Shown: piece after piece, positions 38,204-46,193 of the stretch
Position numbering within the stretch: the stretch's first letter is position 1
How the letters are laid out: each line of letters starts with the position of its first letter
Assembly (NCBI GenBank): GCA_963727635.1
Contig: CAVSHP010000024.1
Location: forward strand, 62,001 to 126,000
DNA: 64,000 nt
Reading direction: 5' to 3'
DNA from: SZUA-36 sp963727635
GTDB lineage: Bacteria > Pseudomonadota > Gammaproteobacteria > Xanthomonadales > SZUA-36
Translations under genes and position numbers: made by a program
Notes under the pieces: model-generated
The model's database searches: none
Seen by the model: only the letters and a program-made list of their open reading frames with translations
Told to the model about the DNA's origin: nothing

Positions 38204-38241
38204 CTTACGTTTTGCAGTCGATCAGGATCATACGCATCGGA

Positions 38242-39393
38242 CTAATCTGAACGCACGTTGATCTTGACCATGTCCTGCAGTACACCATCCAGACCGCCGA
38301 AGACGGTGAGCTTGTCCACCTTCTCGGTGATCTTTTCCAGTGACTCCAGCTCCTTCAGACGCAGCAGCACCGGGTTCTCCTCCATCAGGCGGGCGGTGTT
38401 CAGCAGAGAACGTGTCGCTGCAGTCTCTTCACGGCGCTTGATGATGTTGGCCTGTGCCGCCTTTTCGGCCTGCACGACCTGGTTGAGGATGTCCTTCATG
38501 TCACCCGGCAGGATGACATCCTTCACACCCACACTCTTCACCACGACACCGTATTCCGCCACCTTGTCACGGACGGTCTCATAGACCACGCGGTCCAGTT
38601 CGCCCTTTTCACCCAGCAGGGTGTCCAGGGTGCGGGTACCGATGGAGGCACGCAGTGCAAACTGCAGCTCCCGGTACAGGGTGCCGGTGATATCCACCAG
38701 CGCCTTTACCGCAGTCACCGGATCGGTGATCTGGTACTGGGCAGCGAGGTTGGCACGCAGGCTGACCTTGTCCATGGTCAGGATCTCCTGGCCGCTCACC
38801 TCCATTGCCTGCAGGCGGGTGTCCACCTGCTCTACCTTGATGGTGCGGTTGTACTGCCAGAAGGCGTACAGGCCCGGCTCCAGGGTCTTGACCAGTTCGC
38901 CGTCGACGAACAGCATACCCACTGACTTATCCGCCACTTCTACCGGATAAACGGCAGAACGTGCGGCGTCGGCCAGTTCGCCGGCTCGCGCAAAGGCCAT
39001 CAGACGAGCCAGGGCACGCGGGATCTCGAAGTCAGAAGCAATATCCTGTACCTTGACGCGTACTTCGACCGGACCCTTCCAGTAGAGTTGACGAGTGGCC
39101 GGTGCCAGTACGGACGCCAGCTTGTCGTTCTTGTAAACAAGACCGACTTCGTACTCACCCAGTTCTACCAGCTGGAAGTACTCTTCGCACAGCGCAGGCT
39201 GATACTTGATCAGCACGTCTTCACAGTAGTGTGTGAAGGCCGGTTCAGTGATGTTGTAAACATTGACCTTTACACGGCCCAGCAGATCGAAAATCCAGTA
39301 CACACCAGGCTCCAGGACCTTCACGATGGAACGATCCTGCAGGTACAGACCACGCTCGTGCTTGGCAATTACATAACGCTTGATACCAAACAT
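38242..39393 (-). CDS. Slipin / SPFH-domain membrane protein
   Basis: 383 aa. Two SPFH-related halves: an N-terminal part (YVIAKHERGLYLQDRSI ... EPGVYWIFDLLGRVKV) and a central SPFH/Band-7 domain (VSLRANLAAQYQITDPVTAV ... VKSVGVKDVILPGDMKDILN), then a coiled-coil tail with AEKAAQANIIKRREETAATR. Slipins scaffold membrane microdomains and often partner with NfeD proteases; no NfeD gene is visible nearby. Longer than standard slipins (about 260 aa) because of the repeated N-terminal half. Confidence 0.85.
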   Translation of the reverse strand: MFGIKRYVIAKHERGLYLQDRSIVKVLEPGVYWIFDLLGRVKVNVYNITEPAFTHYCEDVLIKYQPALCEEYFQLVELGEYEVGLVYKNDKLASVLAPATRQLYWKGPVEVRVKVQDIASDFEIPRALARLMAFARAGELADAARSAVYPVEVADKSVGMLFVDGELVKTLEPGLYAFWQYNRTIKVEQVDTRLQAMEVSGQEILTMDKVSLRANLAAQYQITDPVTAVKALVDITGTLYRELQFALRASIGTRTLDTLLGEKGELDRVVYETVRDKVAEYGVVVKSVGVKDVILPGDMKDILNQVVQAEKAAQANIIKRREETAATRSLLNTARLMEENPVLLRLKELESLEKITEKVDKLTVFGGLDGVLQDMVKINVRSD

Positions 39394-39815
39394 GTTTTTT
39401 CTCCTTCAAACCTGCCTCAACTTCGCTTGTGATGTTTTGAGTCCAGGTTTATGTATTTTTAATTTAAAGCTGGCGTGGCGCTTATCTGACTCGGTCCCTG
39501 CATTGCAGGGTGCCACTCCGACGCGTTACGTTTTCCTCATTACATTTCTCCTCATCTTCCGCTGTAAAAATTCATTATTCAGTGTTCGTTAAAAGAGTCA
39601 CCCCCACGCGCAAGGCGCGGATGATTCCGGGACCGGTCTGTGTCCATGTGTCTGCCATGACCGGTGCGGGTGAATCAGACTTCGATCTACCTTATTCCGG
39701 TACCGGCATTCACATTTCTTCAAACCGGTTGCGCAAACATGCAAAGCACAATGCGCGCTGCGGTATTCACTCCTGTGACCTTACACATCCTGTGTTACCG
39801 CCGGGGTTTCTCCCG
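39394..39815. other. Intergenic stretch between slipin and tRNA cluster, nothing firm
   Basis: About 420 bases upstream of the slipin gene and downstream of the tRNA-like cluster. No tRNA, terminator or coding frame with support; a plus-strand frame at 39664-40146 simply crosses the tRNA genes antisense. Confidence 0.5.
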
Positions 39816-39878
39816 TATTGTTGTGTGGATTCGAACCACAGGCTTTAGCCTTTACCAGTCGAGCAGCCTCCAAAGGGC
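39816..39878 (-). tRNA. tRNA remnant or abbreviated tRNA-like sequence
   Basis: On the minus strand the T-arm TGTGGTTCGAATCCACA and a D-loop-like CTCGACTGGTAAAGGC are clear, but the anticodon arm is reduced to AGGC-TAAA-GCCT (4-base loop) and no partner for the 3' acceptor strand is found. It directly follows the CCA end of tRNA-Asn. Either a decayed tRNA or one damaged by an assembly deletion; no anticodon can be read. Confidence 0.4.
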
Positions 39879-39954
39879 TGGCGATAAGGGCAGGAGTCGA
39901 ACCTGCTACATATCGATTAACTGTCGATTGCTCTACCAATTGAGCTACCTTGCC
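39879..39954 (-). tRNA. tRNA-Asn(GTT), divergent, CCA encoded
   Basis: 76 bases on the minus strand. D-arm GCTC-AATTGGTA-GAGC, anticodon arm ATCGA-CAGTTAA-TCGAT with anticodon GTT, T-arm GCAGG-TTCGACT-CCTGC, discriminator G (as in Asn tRNAs) and genomic CCA. The acceptor pairs GGCAAGG with CCTTATC, with one C-A mismatch and one G-U pair. The sequence is clearly unlike the standard gammaproteobacterial tRNA-Asn (GCTC and GTTAA apart), as for tRNAs of phages or mobile tRNA arrays. Confidence 0.75.
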
Positions 39955-40102
39955 GGTGTTGGTGCCTGCCCGTGTTTTGTACACACCTTGCGATCCTTTC
40001 GTAGCTTTGGTGCGCAGGCCAGGTATACAGAACCTGAACCGCTAAACACGACCACGCGTTGCCAACTCATTTGGTCAAATCGCCAGGACGATTCAACACA
40101 TT

Positions 40103-40180
40103 TGGTACGCCACCCGGGATTCGAACCCGGAACCACTTGCTTCTGAAGCAAGCACCTCTGCCAAGTTGGGTTAGCGGCGC
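40103..40180 (-). tRNA. tRNA with CAG anticodon but short variable loop (Leu-like)
   Basis: 78 bases on the minus strand. Acceptor GCGCCGC pairs with GTGGCGT (G-U at the ends), anticodon arm CTTGC-TTCAGAA-GCAAG with anticodon CAG, variable loop TGGTT only, T-arm CCGGG-TTCGAAT-CCCGG, discriminator A and encoded CCA. CAG should read CUG leucine codons, yet true tRNA-Leu has a long variable arm, so its charging identity is unclear. Between it and tRNA-Asn lies a further CCA-ended, degenerate tRNA-like stretch (about 40010-40090) that I do not call. Confidence 0.65.
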
Positions 40181-40205
40181 TTTAAATAAAACTTTTCTCA
40201 GGGCG

Positions 40206-40240
40206 AAAAAAAACCCTGACGGTCGAAACCAGCCAGGGTT
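40206..40240 (-). terminator. Strong terminator just upstream of the tRNA cluster
   Basis: Minus strand AACCCTG-GCTGGTTTCGACCGT-CAGGG followed by TTTTTTTT. Preceded by an 11-bp perfect hairpin (GGCTGGAAGAC / GTCTTCCAGCC, 40247-40276). It ends the transcript from the 40478-40505 promoter before the tRNA genes, or acts as an attenuator. Confidence 0.75.
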
Positions 40241-40293
40241 TTCTCTTGGCTGGAAGACCTAACTCAGTCTTCCAGCCGGCATATGTTGGAAGA

Positions 40294-40440
40294 CTAAGTC
40301 GCTATATTTTTGATGGGCGTATTGCGCCCCGCACTGTTAAGCGAATCCAGTGCATAAATAAAAGACAAACCGAGCACGAGCACATCGCGCCGCACGCGAT
40401 GTGTCAGGGTTTGTTCATTGTGTCTGTTGCGACTTTGCAT
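40294..40440 (-). CDS. Possible small protein, 48 aa
   Basis: ATG at 40440 to TAG at 40294, starting MQSRNRHNEQTLTHRVRRDV and continuing LVLGLSFIYALDSL, a basic then amphipathic helix pattern. It lies wholly within the strongly promoted transcript upstream of the tRNA cluster, with only a weak AGAG before the ATG. It is a candidate leader peptide or small protein; the hairpin structure of the same bases makes an RNA role equally possible. Confidence 0.35.
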   Translation of the reverse strand: MQSRNRHNEQTLTHRVRRDVLVLGLSFIYALDSLNSAGRNTPIKNIAT

Positions 40441-40477
40441 TTAAAAAATCTCTAAACCATTTGTATTGGGCGGACGG

Positions 40478-40505
40478 ATTATAGAATCGCGCGAGTTAAT
40501 GTCAA
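40478..40505 (-). promoter_or_regulatory. Consensus sigma-70 promoter
   Basis: Minus strand TTGACA (40505-40500), 16-base spacer, TATAAT (40483-40478): both hexamers are perfect. The bases after the -10 (CCGTCCGCCC) are GC-rich, like the discriminators of stable-RNA promoters under stringent control. It points toward the candidate RNA and the tRNA cluster. Confidence 0.85.
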
Positions 40506-40607
40506 GTGAAAATGACTCTCCAAATATGACACGGGTCATGGGCTCGGCACCCCCACCACGTTGATAGGGGGCCCTGCAGCCGGACGGAATAGTTGGTAAC
40601 GACAGGA

Positions 40608-41408
40608 CTATAACTCGAATTTAAATGCGAGGTCCTCGGGGTACTCGCCCAATGCCACGAGTGACGTCGCCGCCCGCTGCAAGGTCGCCAGGGTCAGGCC
40701 CAAGGTACCCGGCCCGAAGCTCACCCGAGAAACCCCGAGTTGGGCGAGACGCGCGAGCGGGACAGCGCCCGGATGGCCGATCACAGAGATTCGGCCGTTC
40801 ACCTGGGCCACGGCGCGTTTGACCTTGTCCTCGTCGTTCAGACCGAGAAAGAAGATCACGTCCGCACCGGCATGAAGGTAGGCGTTGGCGCGGGCGACGG
40901 CCTCTTCCCAATCACCACCGCCGGCGAGCGTATCCACTCGGGCATTTATGACGATTGGGATGCCGCTTGCCTCGGCCCCGGCGCGGGCCGCAGCGACGCG
41001 CTCGGCGGCAGTCGCGATGTCGTATTGTGGGGCCTTGGGAGCACCGATCGAGTCCTCGATATTGATGCCGACAATACCGGACTCCTCGATGAGGCGGCGA
41101 ACGTTACGGGCCACGCCCGCGGTGTCCGGCGCATATCCCTTCTCGAAGTCGGCGGATACGGGCAGGTCGACGGCGCCGGCGATGATGCTCGCCGCATGAA
41201 TCGCCTCGTCGACGGTGATGCCTTCACCATCCGGAAGCCCGTGCGCGTTGGAAATAGAGTGGCTCGCGGTGGCCAGCGCGGTCACGCCAGGAGCCTCGGA
41301 AACGATCTTCGCGGTAATGGCATCCCAGACGTTGACCACGATGAGAGGCGTACCGGGAACATGCAGCAAGTTCAGGAGTTCAGCCTTCTGAAGTTGAGTG
41401 GAGTTCAT
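40608..41408 (-). CDS. Isocitrate lyase / PEP mutase superfamily protein
   Basis: 266 aa. PEPM/ICL beta-barrel: VVNVWDAITAKI at the start (the WDA motif of the family), PVSADFEKGYAP with metal-binding D, VGINIEDSIG, and INARVDTLA. It is like the oxaloacetate decarboxylase/2-methylisocitrate lyase-like, often uncharacterised members (PF13714). The usual KKCGH catalytic loop of true isocitrate lyase is absent, so it is not glyoxylate-shunt AceA. Start with AAGGAGACC upstream. Monocistronic. Confidence 0.82.
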   Translation of the reverse strand: MNSTQLQKAELLNLLHVPGTPLIVVNVWDAITAKIVSEAPGVTALATASHSISNAHGLPDGEGITVDEAIHAASIIAGAVDLPVSADFEKGYAPDTAGVARNVRRLIEESGIVGINIEDSIGAPKAPQYDIATAAERVAAARAGAEASGIPIVINARVDTLAGGGDWEEAVARANAYLHAGADVIFFLGLNDEDKVKRAVAQVNGRISVIGHPGAVPLARLAQLGVSRVSFGPGTLGLTLATLQRAATSLVALGEYPEDLAFKFEL

Positions 41409-41515
41409 GAATTTGGTCTCCTTTGCAGGTCGGTCTTGGCGTATCCGAAAACCCGAATGTGGTGATGTAGAGAATCGCGTCTGCTTCTGTCATTCACTGT
41501 TATTACTCCACCATA

Positions 41516-41800
41516 CTATAGCTGTGACTTGAAGTAGTTGAAGGAATGTTTGAAGGCATCGCGCACATTTTCCATCTCGGCGACCATGCTGTCCCACTTG
41601 TCTTCTCCTACCAACTGGATTTCCTCGAATTTTTTGACGGCAAGTTTGGACTGCTTGCTCAGCTTGCTCATCTCTTCCTTGTACCTGGCACGCGCATCGA
41701 TCTTCGCATCCTTCGCCTTGGACTCAAGTTCACTCATCTTTGCATTCAGTTCGTCGAGTTGCTTCTTCATCTTTTCGATATATACGACTCTTTTTGACAT
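41516..41800 (-). CDS. Small coiled-coil protein, 94 aa
   Basis: ATG at 41800 with CCGGAG upstream (MSKRVVYIEKMKKQLDELNA). Residues 8-55 are a strong heptad coiled coil (KKQLDELNAKMSELESKAKD, ending in a lysine-rich stretch), followed by a helical WDSMVAEMENVRDAFKHSFN segment. The arrangement recalls small soluble helix proteins located beside sodium- or redox-linked gene sets; no certain family. A longer frame to 41968 is composed unlike protein and is dropped. Confidence 0.6.
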   Translation of the reverse strand: MSKRVVYIEKMKKQLDELNAKMSELESKAKDAKIDARARYKEEMSKLSKQSKLAVKKFEEIQLVGEDKWDSMVAEMENVRDAFKHSFNYFKSQL

Positions 41801-42146
41801 GGTATTGGCTCCGGTGGTTGAAAATCGTCTGAGCCCGATTCGGCTCGCGTGATCATGTTTGTTTGATGTCATTGAATATGTATGGCAAGAATACACATGA
41901 CATCGCTCAAGGGCTGTTCGTTGCCACACATAATCGGATGGACCGTTTCGTCGATGCTGCCGTGACACTTTTCTTTCGCCTCACGCTCGCAGAAGTGTCG
42001 CTCATCACTCCAGCGGGTTTCCGGATTCCGCGGGGTGCTGGTCACTCGCTCGGCTCCGTTGATCCCGCAACCGCCGCACAGCATCGACAGGCAAAACCAC
42101 TGTGCTTTCAGCGCCAGCATAGCCAAGGGAGCGCAGTGGTTGCAGA

Positions 42147-42164
42147 TCAAGCGGGACAGCAGTG
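42147..42164. repeat. Solo terminal repeat of the IS4/hairpin element family
   Basis: TCAAGCGGGACAGCAGTG matches the right-hand end of the IS4-family element (TTAAGTGGGACAGCAGTG). The last base directly abuts the stop codon of the cytochrome gene (TAG at 42167-42165, minus strand). No partner end is seen to the left, so this is a relic. A nearby pair of AACCACTGTGCT / AGCGCAGTGGTT arms (about 42095-42142) may be a remnant hairpin. Confidence 0.6.
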
Positions 42165-42824
42165 CTAGCGGCGTAATTTTTTGCCGGTAAGCATCGCTCT
42201 CACAAGATTTTCCTTGTGCAGGTAGCTTGAAACTATCACGCCAGAAATATGTATGAAGACCAGCAAAAGGGTCAGATTGGCTAACAGATCATGCAATTCT
42301 TCCCAAAACTCCTCCGCTTCTTCCTGACCGCCCACATCCTTATCTTCATCCTCGTCATCATCATCTGCATATGCAGCAGGAACCAGTATGCCTGTCGCCG
42401 CAATATCAGCCGTGGATGAGCTTAGAGTTGCAAGGGGCCCGGCATTTTCCTCGATCGCATAGAGTTCAAGACCGGTGTAGACGGTGCCCAGCAAAAGTAT
42501 CAGCATGAGGACGATTACTATACCTCCTGCCGGGTTGTGACCCTCAAAGTGTTGAACCGGACCTTTGAAAAGACTTTTGAGGTACGCCCTGATCGCCGAA
42601 GGTGAATACACGAAATCACTGAAACGCGCGTGTGCAGTACCGACAAACCCCCACACAATCCTGAATAGCACAACTGCACCCAGCAGGTAACCAGCCCAGA
42701 CATGTGCAATAAGAAAATCGTCATCGGTGAAGTAAGCGATAAAAAAGCAGGCAACCAGGGTCCAGTGTCCTATCCGTACCACCGGATCCCAAACACGGAT
42801 TGTTGTTGATGGATTTTGATTCAT
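42165..42824 (-). CDS. Cytochrome b561-type protein with an acidic loop
   Basis: 219 aa, four membrane helices (about 19-35, 40-60, 100-122, 180-200). Probable heme b ligands H20, H41, H178 and H192. The third inter-helix region holds DDDDEDEDKDVGGQEEAEEF (residues 154-173), a dense acidic stretch unusual in the family. The cytosolic tail ends KKLRR. It resembles the Ni/Fe-hydrogenase-type b cytochromes that take electrons from periplasmic c-type proteins, but no c-type gene is in view. Divergent from the LuxR-type gene. Confidence 0.85.
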   Translation of the reverse strand: MNQNPSTTIRVWDPVVRIGHWTLVACFFIAYFTDDDFLIAHVWAGYLLGAVVLFRIVWGFVGTAHARFSDFVYSPSAIRAYLKSLFKGPVQHFEGHNPAGGIVIVLMLILLLGTVYTGLELYAIEENAGPLATLSSSTADIAATGILVPAAYADDDDEDEDKDVGGQEEAEEFWEELHDLLANLTLLLVFIHISGVIVSSYLHKENLVRAMLTGKKLRR

Positions 42825-42919
42825 TAAATGTGCTCCAGGTTAATCTGACGGGCTGCACTATTCACTACGGGTGTTGTTGATACAATACGTCATTTGACTG
42901 GTGGCAAAAGGTCTCCACT

Positions 42920-43504
42920 ATGCAGACGCAGAAAAATTACCCTATGTCGAATGACGGGTTGGGGGCGCGTTTTGCGCTCGGAACGATTGCGCTGCTCGCG
43001 GCCATATTCATACTGATCGCCTGGGACATGTTGCAGGACTATGCGGAGGGAACCGGTGGGTTTCATGTGCTGATCGAATCCACGGTGCTGATACTGGCAC
43101 TCGGCGGTATCGGTTTGCTTTTGTCGCGGGTTTACCGGGAGCAGGCTTCCGCCAGAGAATTGCGGCGCGATCTGAGCGTGGTCAAGCAGGAGTCAAATCG
43201 TTGGCGCGAGGATAGTCGTATCCTGATTGAAGGACTGGGTTCAGCCGTTCAAAAGCAGTTTGTCCGCTGGGAACTGTCAGCAGCAGAATCTGAAATTGCG
43301 CTGTTATTACTAAAAGGTTTCAGTTTGAATGATGTCGCGGGGATGCGCGGGACAAGTGAAAGAACCGTGCGTGAGCAGGCACGAAACGTGTATCGCAAGG
43401 CGGGAATTTCAGGGCGATCAGGTTTATCCGCATTTTTCCTGGAAGATCTGCTGCTGCCCCCGCAGGAAAAGGGGTCGGAGACACTGCTGTCCCACTTAAG
43501 TTGA
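42920..43504 (+). CDS. Membrane-anchored LuxR-type regulator with IS-derived C-terminus
   Basis: 194 aa. Two membrane helices (about residues 18-36 and 48-67), a short linker and a LuxR-type helix-turn-helix at about 118-180 (LSAAESEIALLLLKGFSLND, then TSERTVREQARNVYRKAGIS). Its gene runs into the IS4 element: the last eight codons (TLLSHLS and stop) come from the IS terminal repeat at 43482-43502, so the native C-terminus was replaced or truncated. The divergent cytochrome is its likely target, an inference from position. Confidence 0.8.
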   Translation: MQTQKNYPMSNDGLGARFALGTIALLAAIFILIAWDMLQDYAEGTGGFHVLIESTVLILALGGIGLLLSRVYREQASARELRRDLSVVKQESNRWREDSRILIEGLGSAVQKQFVRWELSAAESEIALLLLKGFSLNDVAGMRGTSERTVREQARNVYRKAGISGRSGLSAFFLEDLLLPPQEKGSETLLSHLS

Positions 43505-44757
43505 ATGAAAAAGGCCTGAAACTCGTTGTTTTTGTTACAATGTGTTTACCGCTAAACCATTGAAAACAAGAGGAGAATCAGGCCATGTCTTACAATAATA
43601 GCGTACTTTCCCAATTACTGAAATTACTACCGAGACATGAATTTGAAAGACTGGCAAATCGTCATGACGGCAAGCGTCGCAGCGATGCCCTGTCACGCTG
43701 GTCGCAGTTTGTAGCACTGACCATTGGCCAGCTGGGTGGCCGCCGATCGCTGCGCGACATCGAGTCAACGATCCACTCTCAAGGACGACATCGTTACCAC
43801 CTGGGTAGCCAGAGCGATCAGTCGTTCAGGCTTAAGCCGGGCCAACGAGCAGTTGGATTATCGGTTCTTTGAAGGCTTGTTCCAAAGCCTGTATCAGCGT
43901 TGTACACACAACCAGCGCAGCCATGGGTTCCGCTTCAAGAACAAGTTGTTCTCGTTGGATGCTTCACTGATCGATGTGTCGATGAAAGTGTTTCCATGGG
44001 CCAACTTTAATCGCAAGAAGTCAGCTTTCAAATTACACGTGGGCCTGGATCATGATGGACTGATACCGGCCTTTGCCAGTGTCACCCGGAGCAAGGTGTC
44101 GGATATGGCGCAAGCCCGGTTGCTGGCGCTACCACGCGGTAGCGTGGTGGTTTTCGATAAAGGTTATAACAGCTATGGCTGGCATAACAGTCTGACTGAA
44201 AAGGGTATTTTCTTTGTCACCCGTATTCGTGGTAACGCTCAATACCGTGTGCTCAAACGGCAACCGGTGAGCCAAGGCAGCGGTGTCAGCAGTGATCAGA
44301 CCATCGAATATACCTCGCTGCGCAAGGACATCCAGGCGCTCAAGCCGATTCGTCGGGTCGGTTATCGCGACCAGCTAACTGGCAAGCACTATGTATTTAT
44401 TACTAACCAGTTCAACTGGTCAGCCAGGACCATTGCCGATATCTACAAGCAGCGCTGGCAGGTTGAGCTGTTCTTCAAATGGATCAAACAGAACCTCAAA
44501 ATCAAGGCATTCCTGGGCACCAGTGAGAATGCAGTGATGACGCAAATAATGGCTGCCTTGTGTGTGTACTTGTTGCTGGCCTACCTGAAATTCCAATCGA
44601 AGATCAGCAAATCGCTACAGCAAATAATACGCCTGCTGCAACTGAATCTGTTTGCCAGGCGGTCCCTGCTTGAACTCTTAGAACCGCCTGATCAGGGTGG
44701 GCTACCACCGCCACAGTTAACATTCAGCATGGTGCGAAATTAAGTGGGACAGCAGTG
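43482..44757 (+). mobile_element. IS4-family insertion sequence (about 1,276 bp)
   Basis: Perfect 18-base terminal inverted repeats CACTGCTGTCCCACTTAA. Flanking 9-base direct repeats GGTCGGAGA / GGTCGGATA differ at one base, consistent with the family's 9-12 base target duplications. It carries a DUF4372/DDE transposase gene, here frameshifted. The same ends are carried by elements A-D and the solo end at 42.15 kb, so this is the probable autonomous partner. Confidence 0.92.
43585..44743 (+). pseudogene. IS4-family transposase, one frameshift
   Basis: The DUF4372 N-terminus (VLSQLLKLLPRHEFERLANR, GRRSLRDIESTIHSQ) reads in the frame of 43585, then continues in another frame from about 43814 as AISRSGLSRANEQLDYRFFE. 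One extra base at or near A43813 explains the change. DDE residues: D in LDASLIDVS, D in FDKGYNSY and E in the YREK signature YKQRWQVELFFKWIK (Y-x2-R-x3-E-x6-K). Total length near 385 aa, normal for the family. It may be inactive, translated by frameshifting, or a sequencing error. Confidence 0.85.
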
Positions 44758-44804
44758 GGTCGGATACATTTATCGGGGATTAGGAAGGCGGACTATCAAA
44801 GCAT

Positions 44805-44975
44805 GGTGACCAGAGGTGGAATCGAACCACCGAAAAGAGGATTTTCAGAAGCAGCAATCAACTTTAAATTGGTATTAAATCAGTCGCTTGTGGTGTTTGT
44901 CCGATTGAACTGTGCCAGTAAACAGCAGTAAACGCCGGTGAATTTCAGGTGGTAGTACACAATTTCGACACAATG
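44805..44975. repeat. tRNA-Phe-derived attachment-like repeat 1
   Basis: First 44 bases (44805-44848) match the 3' part of tRNA-Phe (anticodon loop to acceptor end) with a few changes, then about 125 bases shared with repeats 2 and 3 (AGCAGCAATCAA, CGCTTGTGGTGTTTGTC, GTAAACGCCGGTGAATT, TAGTACACAATTTCGACACA). It lies 47 bases from the IS4 element. It is an attR-like junction, not a working tRNA: the 5' half of the tRNA is absent. Confidence 0.75.
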
Positions 44976-45110
44976 CAATAAAAGACTTCAATTATCCGAG
45001 TATCAGCATTTTGTCTTCAAGCGGCCATGCGTTGAGCAATTTTCTGATCATCTTCAATTACCGCAAACGGTCACTTTGAGACATTAACAGCAACGAATTA
45101 CAGACAATAA

Positions 45111-45136
45111 AAACCCGCCCAAGGCGGCGGGTTTTA
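45111..45136 (-). terminator. Rho-independent terminator of the IPTL-CTERM gene
   Basis: Minus strand AAACCCGCC-GCCTTG-GGCGGGTTT then TTATT, about 25 bases after the stop. Confidence 0.8.
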
Positions 45137-45161
45137 TCTTTTCAGGAGCTTATTTTCCGCA

Positions 45162-45803
45162 CTAACTGCGTCTGGCCGATGTGCGAAAATGGAGTCCGGC
45201 CAAAACCAGCAAGACCAGAATTGTCACAACGAGCCCGTGGCTTGACAATGTCGGAATGGGTGTAGAGGGAGCCGCAACCACTGGTCCAGTGGACGCGAGA
45301 AGAACTGTCCTGCCCCAGTAGAGATTAAAATGGTCGATGTCTGCTGGATTTAGTGTGAGACCCGACTGGCTTCTTGTGTAGGGGCTCGTCATGACGGAGT
45401 TAGCATCGTAAGGACCGCCATCGAAAGAAACGTTGAAGCCATCTCCCGCGAGAAATGAATAATCGTCAGATCTAACATCGCTATCTATGAAGACCCAGCC
45501 ACTAATCGCGTTCCCATCAATTGCACCAGCGGGTTTATCACCAGTCTGCTCAAAGGGCACCCATGTTGTTACCGGGTTCCCCGCGCCATCCATCGGTACT
45601 AAGTACAAGAAGTTTGTCAATGATACGGGTGGTGTATACCCGGAGAAATCACCAGTGACCGTAAAGTCGAAGTCTGTAGCGGTGGAAGTGGTTACTTCCA
45701 GTGTCAGTGCCGCATTTGCCTGCACTGCTAGTAATCCAGCAATGACTAACGTTGCGGAGGCAACTATTTTTCTTAGTGATTTTTGCACGCCGAGTTTCCC
45801 CAT
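45162..45803 (-). CDS. Exported IPTL-CTERM protein
   Basis: 213 aa from the ATG at 45803. A signal peptide (IVASATLVIAGLLAVQANA) and, at the end, an IPTL-CTERM sorting signal: IPTLSSHGL, a membrane helix (VVTILVLLVLAGLHF) and RTSARRS. Such proteins are sorted by an exosortase-like system and are probably surface or biofilm related. The middle is a beta-rich domain (DFDFTVTGDFSGYTPPVSLT) with no recognised family. It is the only cargo between tRNA-Phe-like repeats 1 and 2. Upstream frame to 45887 is ignored. Confidence 0.8.
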   Translation of the reverse strand: MGKLGVQKSLRKIVASATLVIAGLLAVQANAALTLEVTTSTATDFDFTVTGDFSGYTPPVSLTNFLYLVPMDGAGNPVTTWVPFEQTGDKPAGAIDGNAISGWVFIDSDVRSDDYSFLAGDGFNVSFDGGPYDANSVMTSPYTRSQSGLTLNPADIDHFNLYWGRTVLLASTGPVVAAPSTPIPTLSSHGLVVTILVLLVLAGLHFRTSARRS

Positions 45804-46193
45804 CAATTTGTTGAAGTGCAGGTAGACTAGCATGACAAGCGCAAGCTTCTCAAGAACTACCCGAATCCGCCCCGCCGATCGCCACAAAGCGCTTGTCGTT
45901 GAATTGCCAGGGCAGGGTGGTGAATGCTAACGGTGCCCGTTCCGGGACGGCTAGATCCACCCAATGCTTCAGCCGCTGTCTACTAACGAGTTGAGCCAGT
46001 TCTGATGTTGACCGGTTGCTGCTTTAAGTGATGGAAGAGAGTGGCTAGCCGATTCTGCATCGTAAGCTGCCATTCATGCGGTACATAAATTCGACATAAA
46101 ACAAATATTTGGGGTCAGAGTAAAGTGCCAGACTAAATCAACAGGCATCGACGAATTGTTGAGGACAAATGGGGCGAGATACCAGGTAAAAAT

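Larger units (their letters stand above)
40206..40471 (-). ncRNA. Candidate structured RNA (about 265 nt)
   Basis: The segment runs from a perfect sigma-70 promoter to a U8 terminator. It contains strong hairpins: CACATCGCG / CGCGATGTG (9 bp, about 40380-40403), GGGCG-CAATA-CGCCC, CACTG...CAGTG and the 11-bp 40247-40276 stem. No known RNA family (6S, tmRNA, SRP RNA, RNase P) is recognised. It may instead be the mRNA of the 48-codon frame at 40294-40440, or the leader of the tRNA cluster. Confidence 0.45.

Noticed and set aside
39664..40146. A 160-codon plus-strand frame over the tRNA cluster
   Set aside because: It is antisense to the tRNA-like sequences and has no ribosome-binding site or protein-like composition.
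40740..41465. A 241-codon plus-strand frame opposite the ICL/PEPM gene
   Set aside because: It is a GC-driven shadow of the real minus-strand gene, which has clear catalytic motifs and a good ribosome-binding site.
44805..44848. A second functional tRNA-Phe
   Set aside because: Only the 3' part from the anticodon loop is present; the D-arm and 5' acceptor strand are missing in repeats 1-3.
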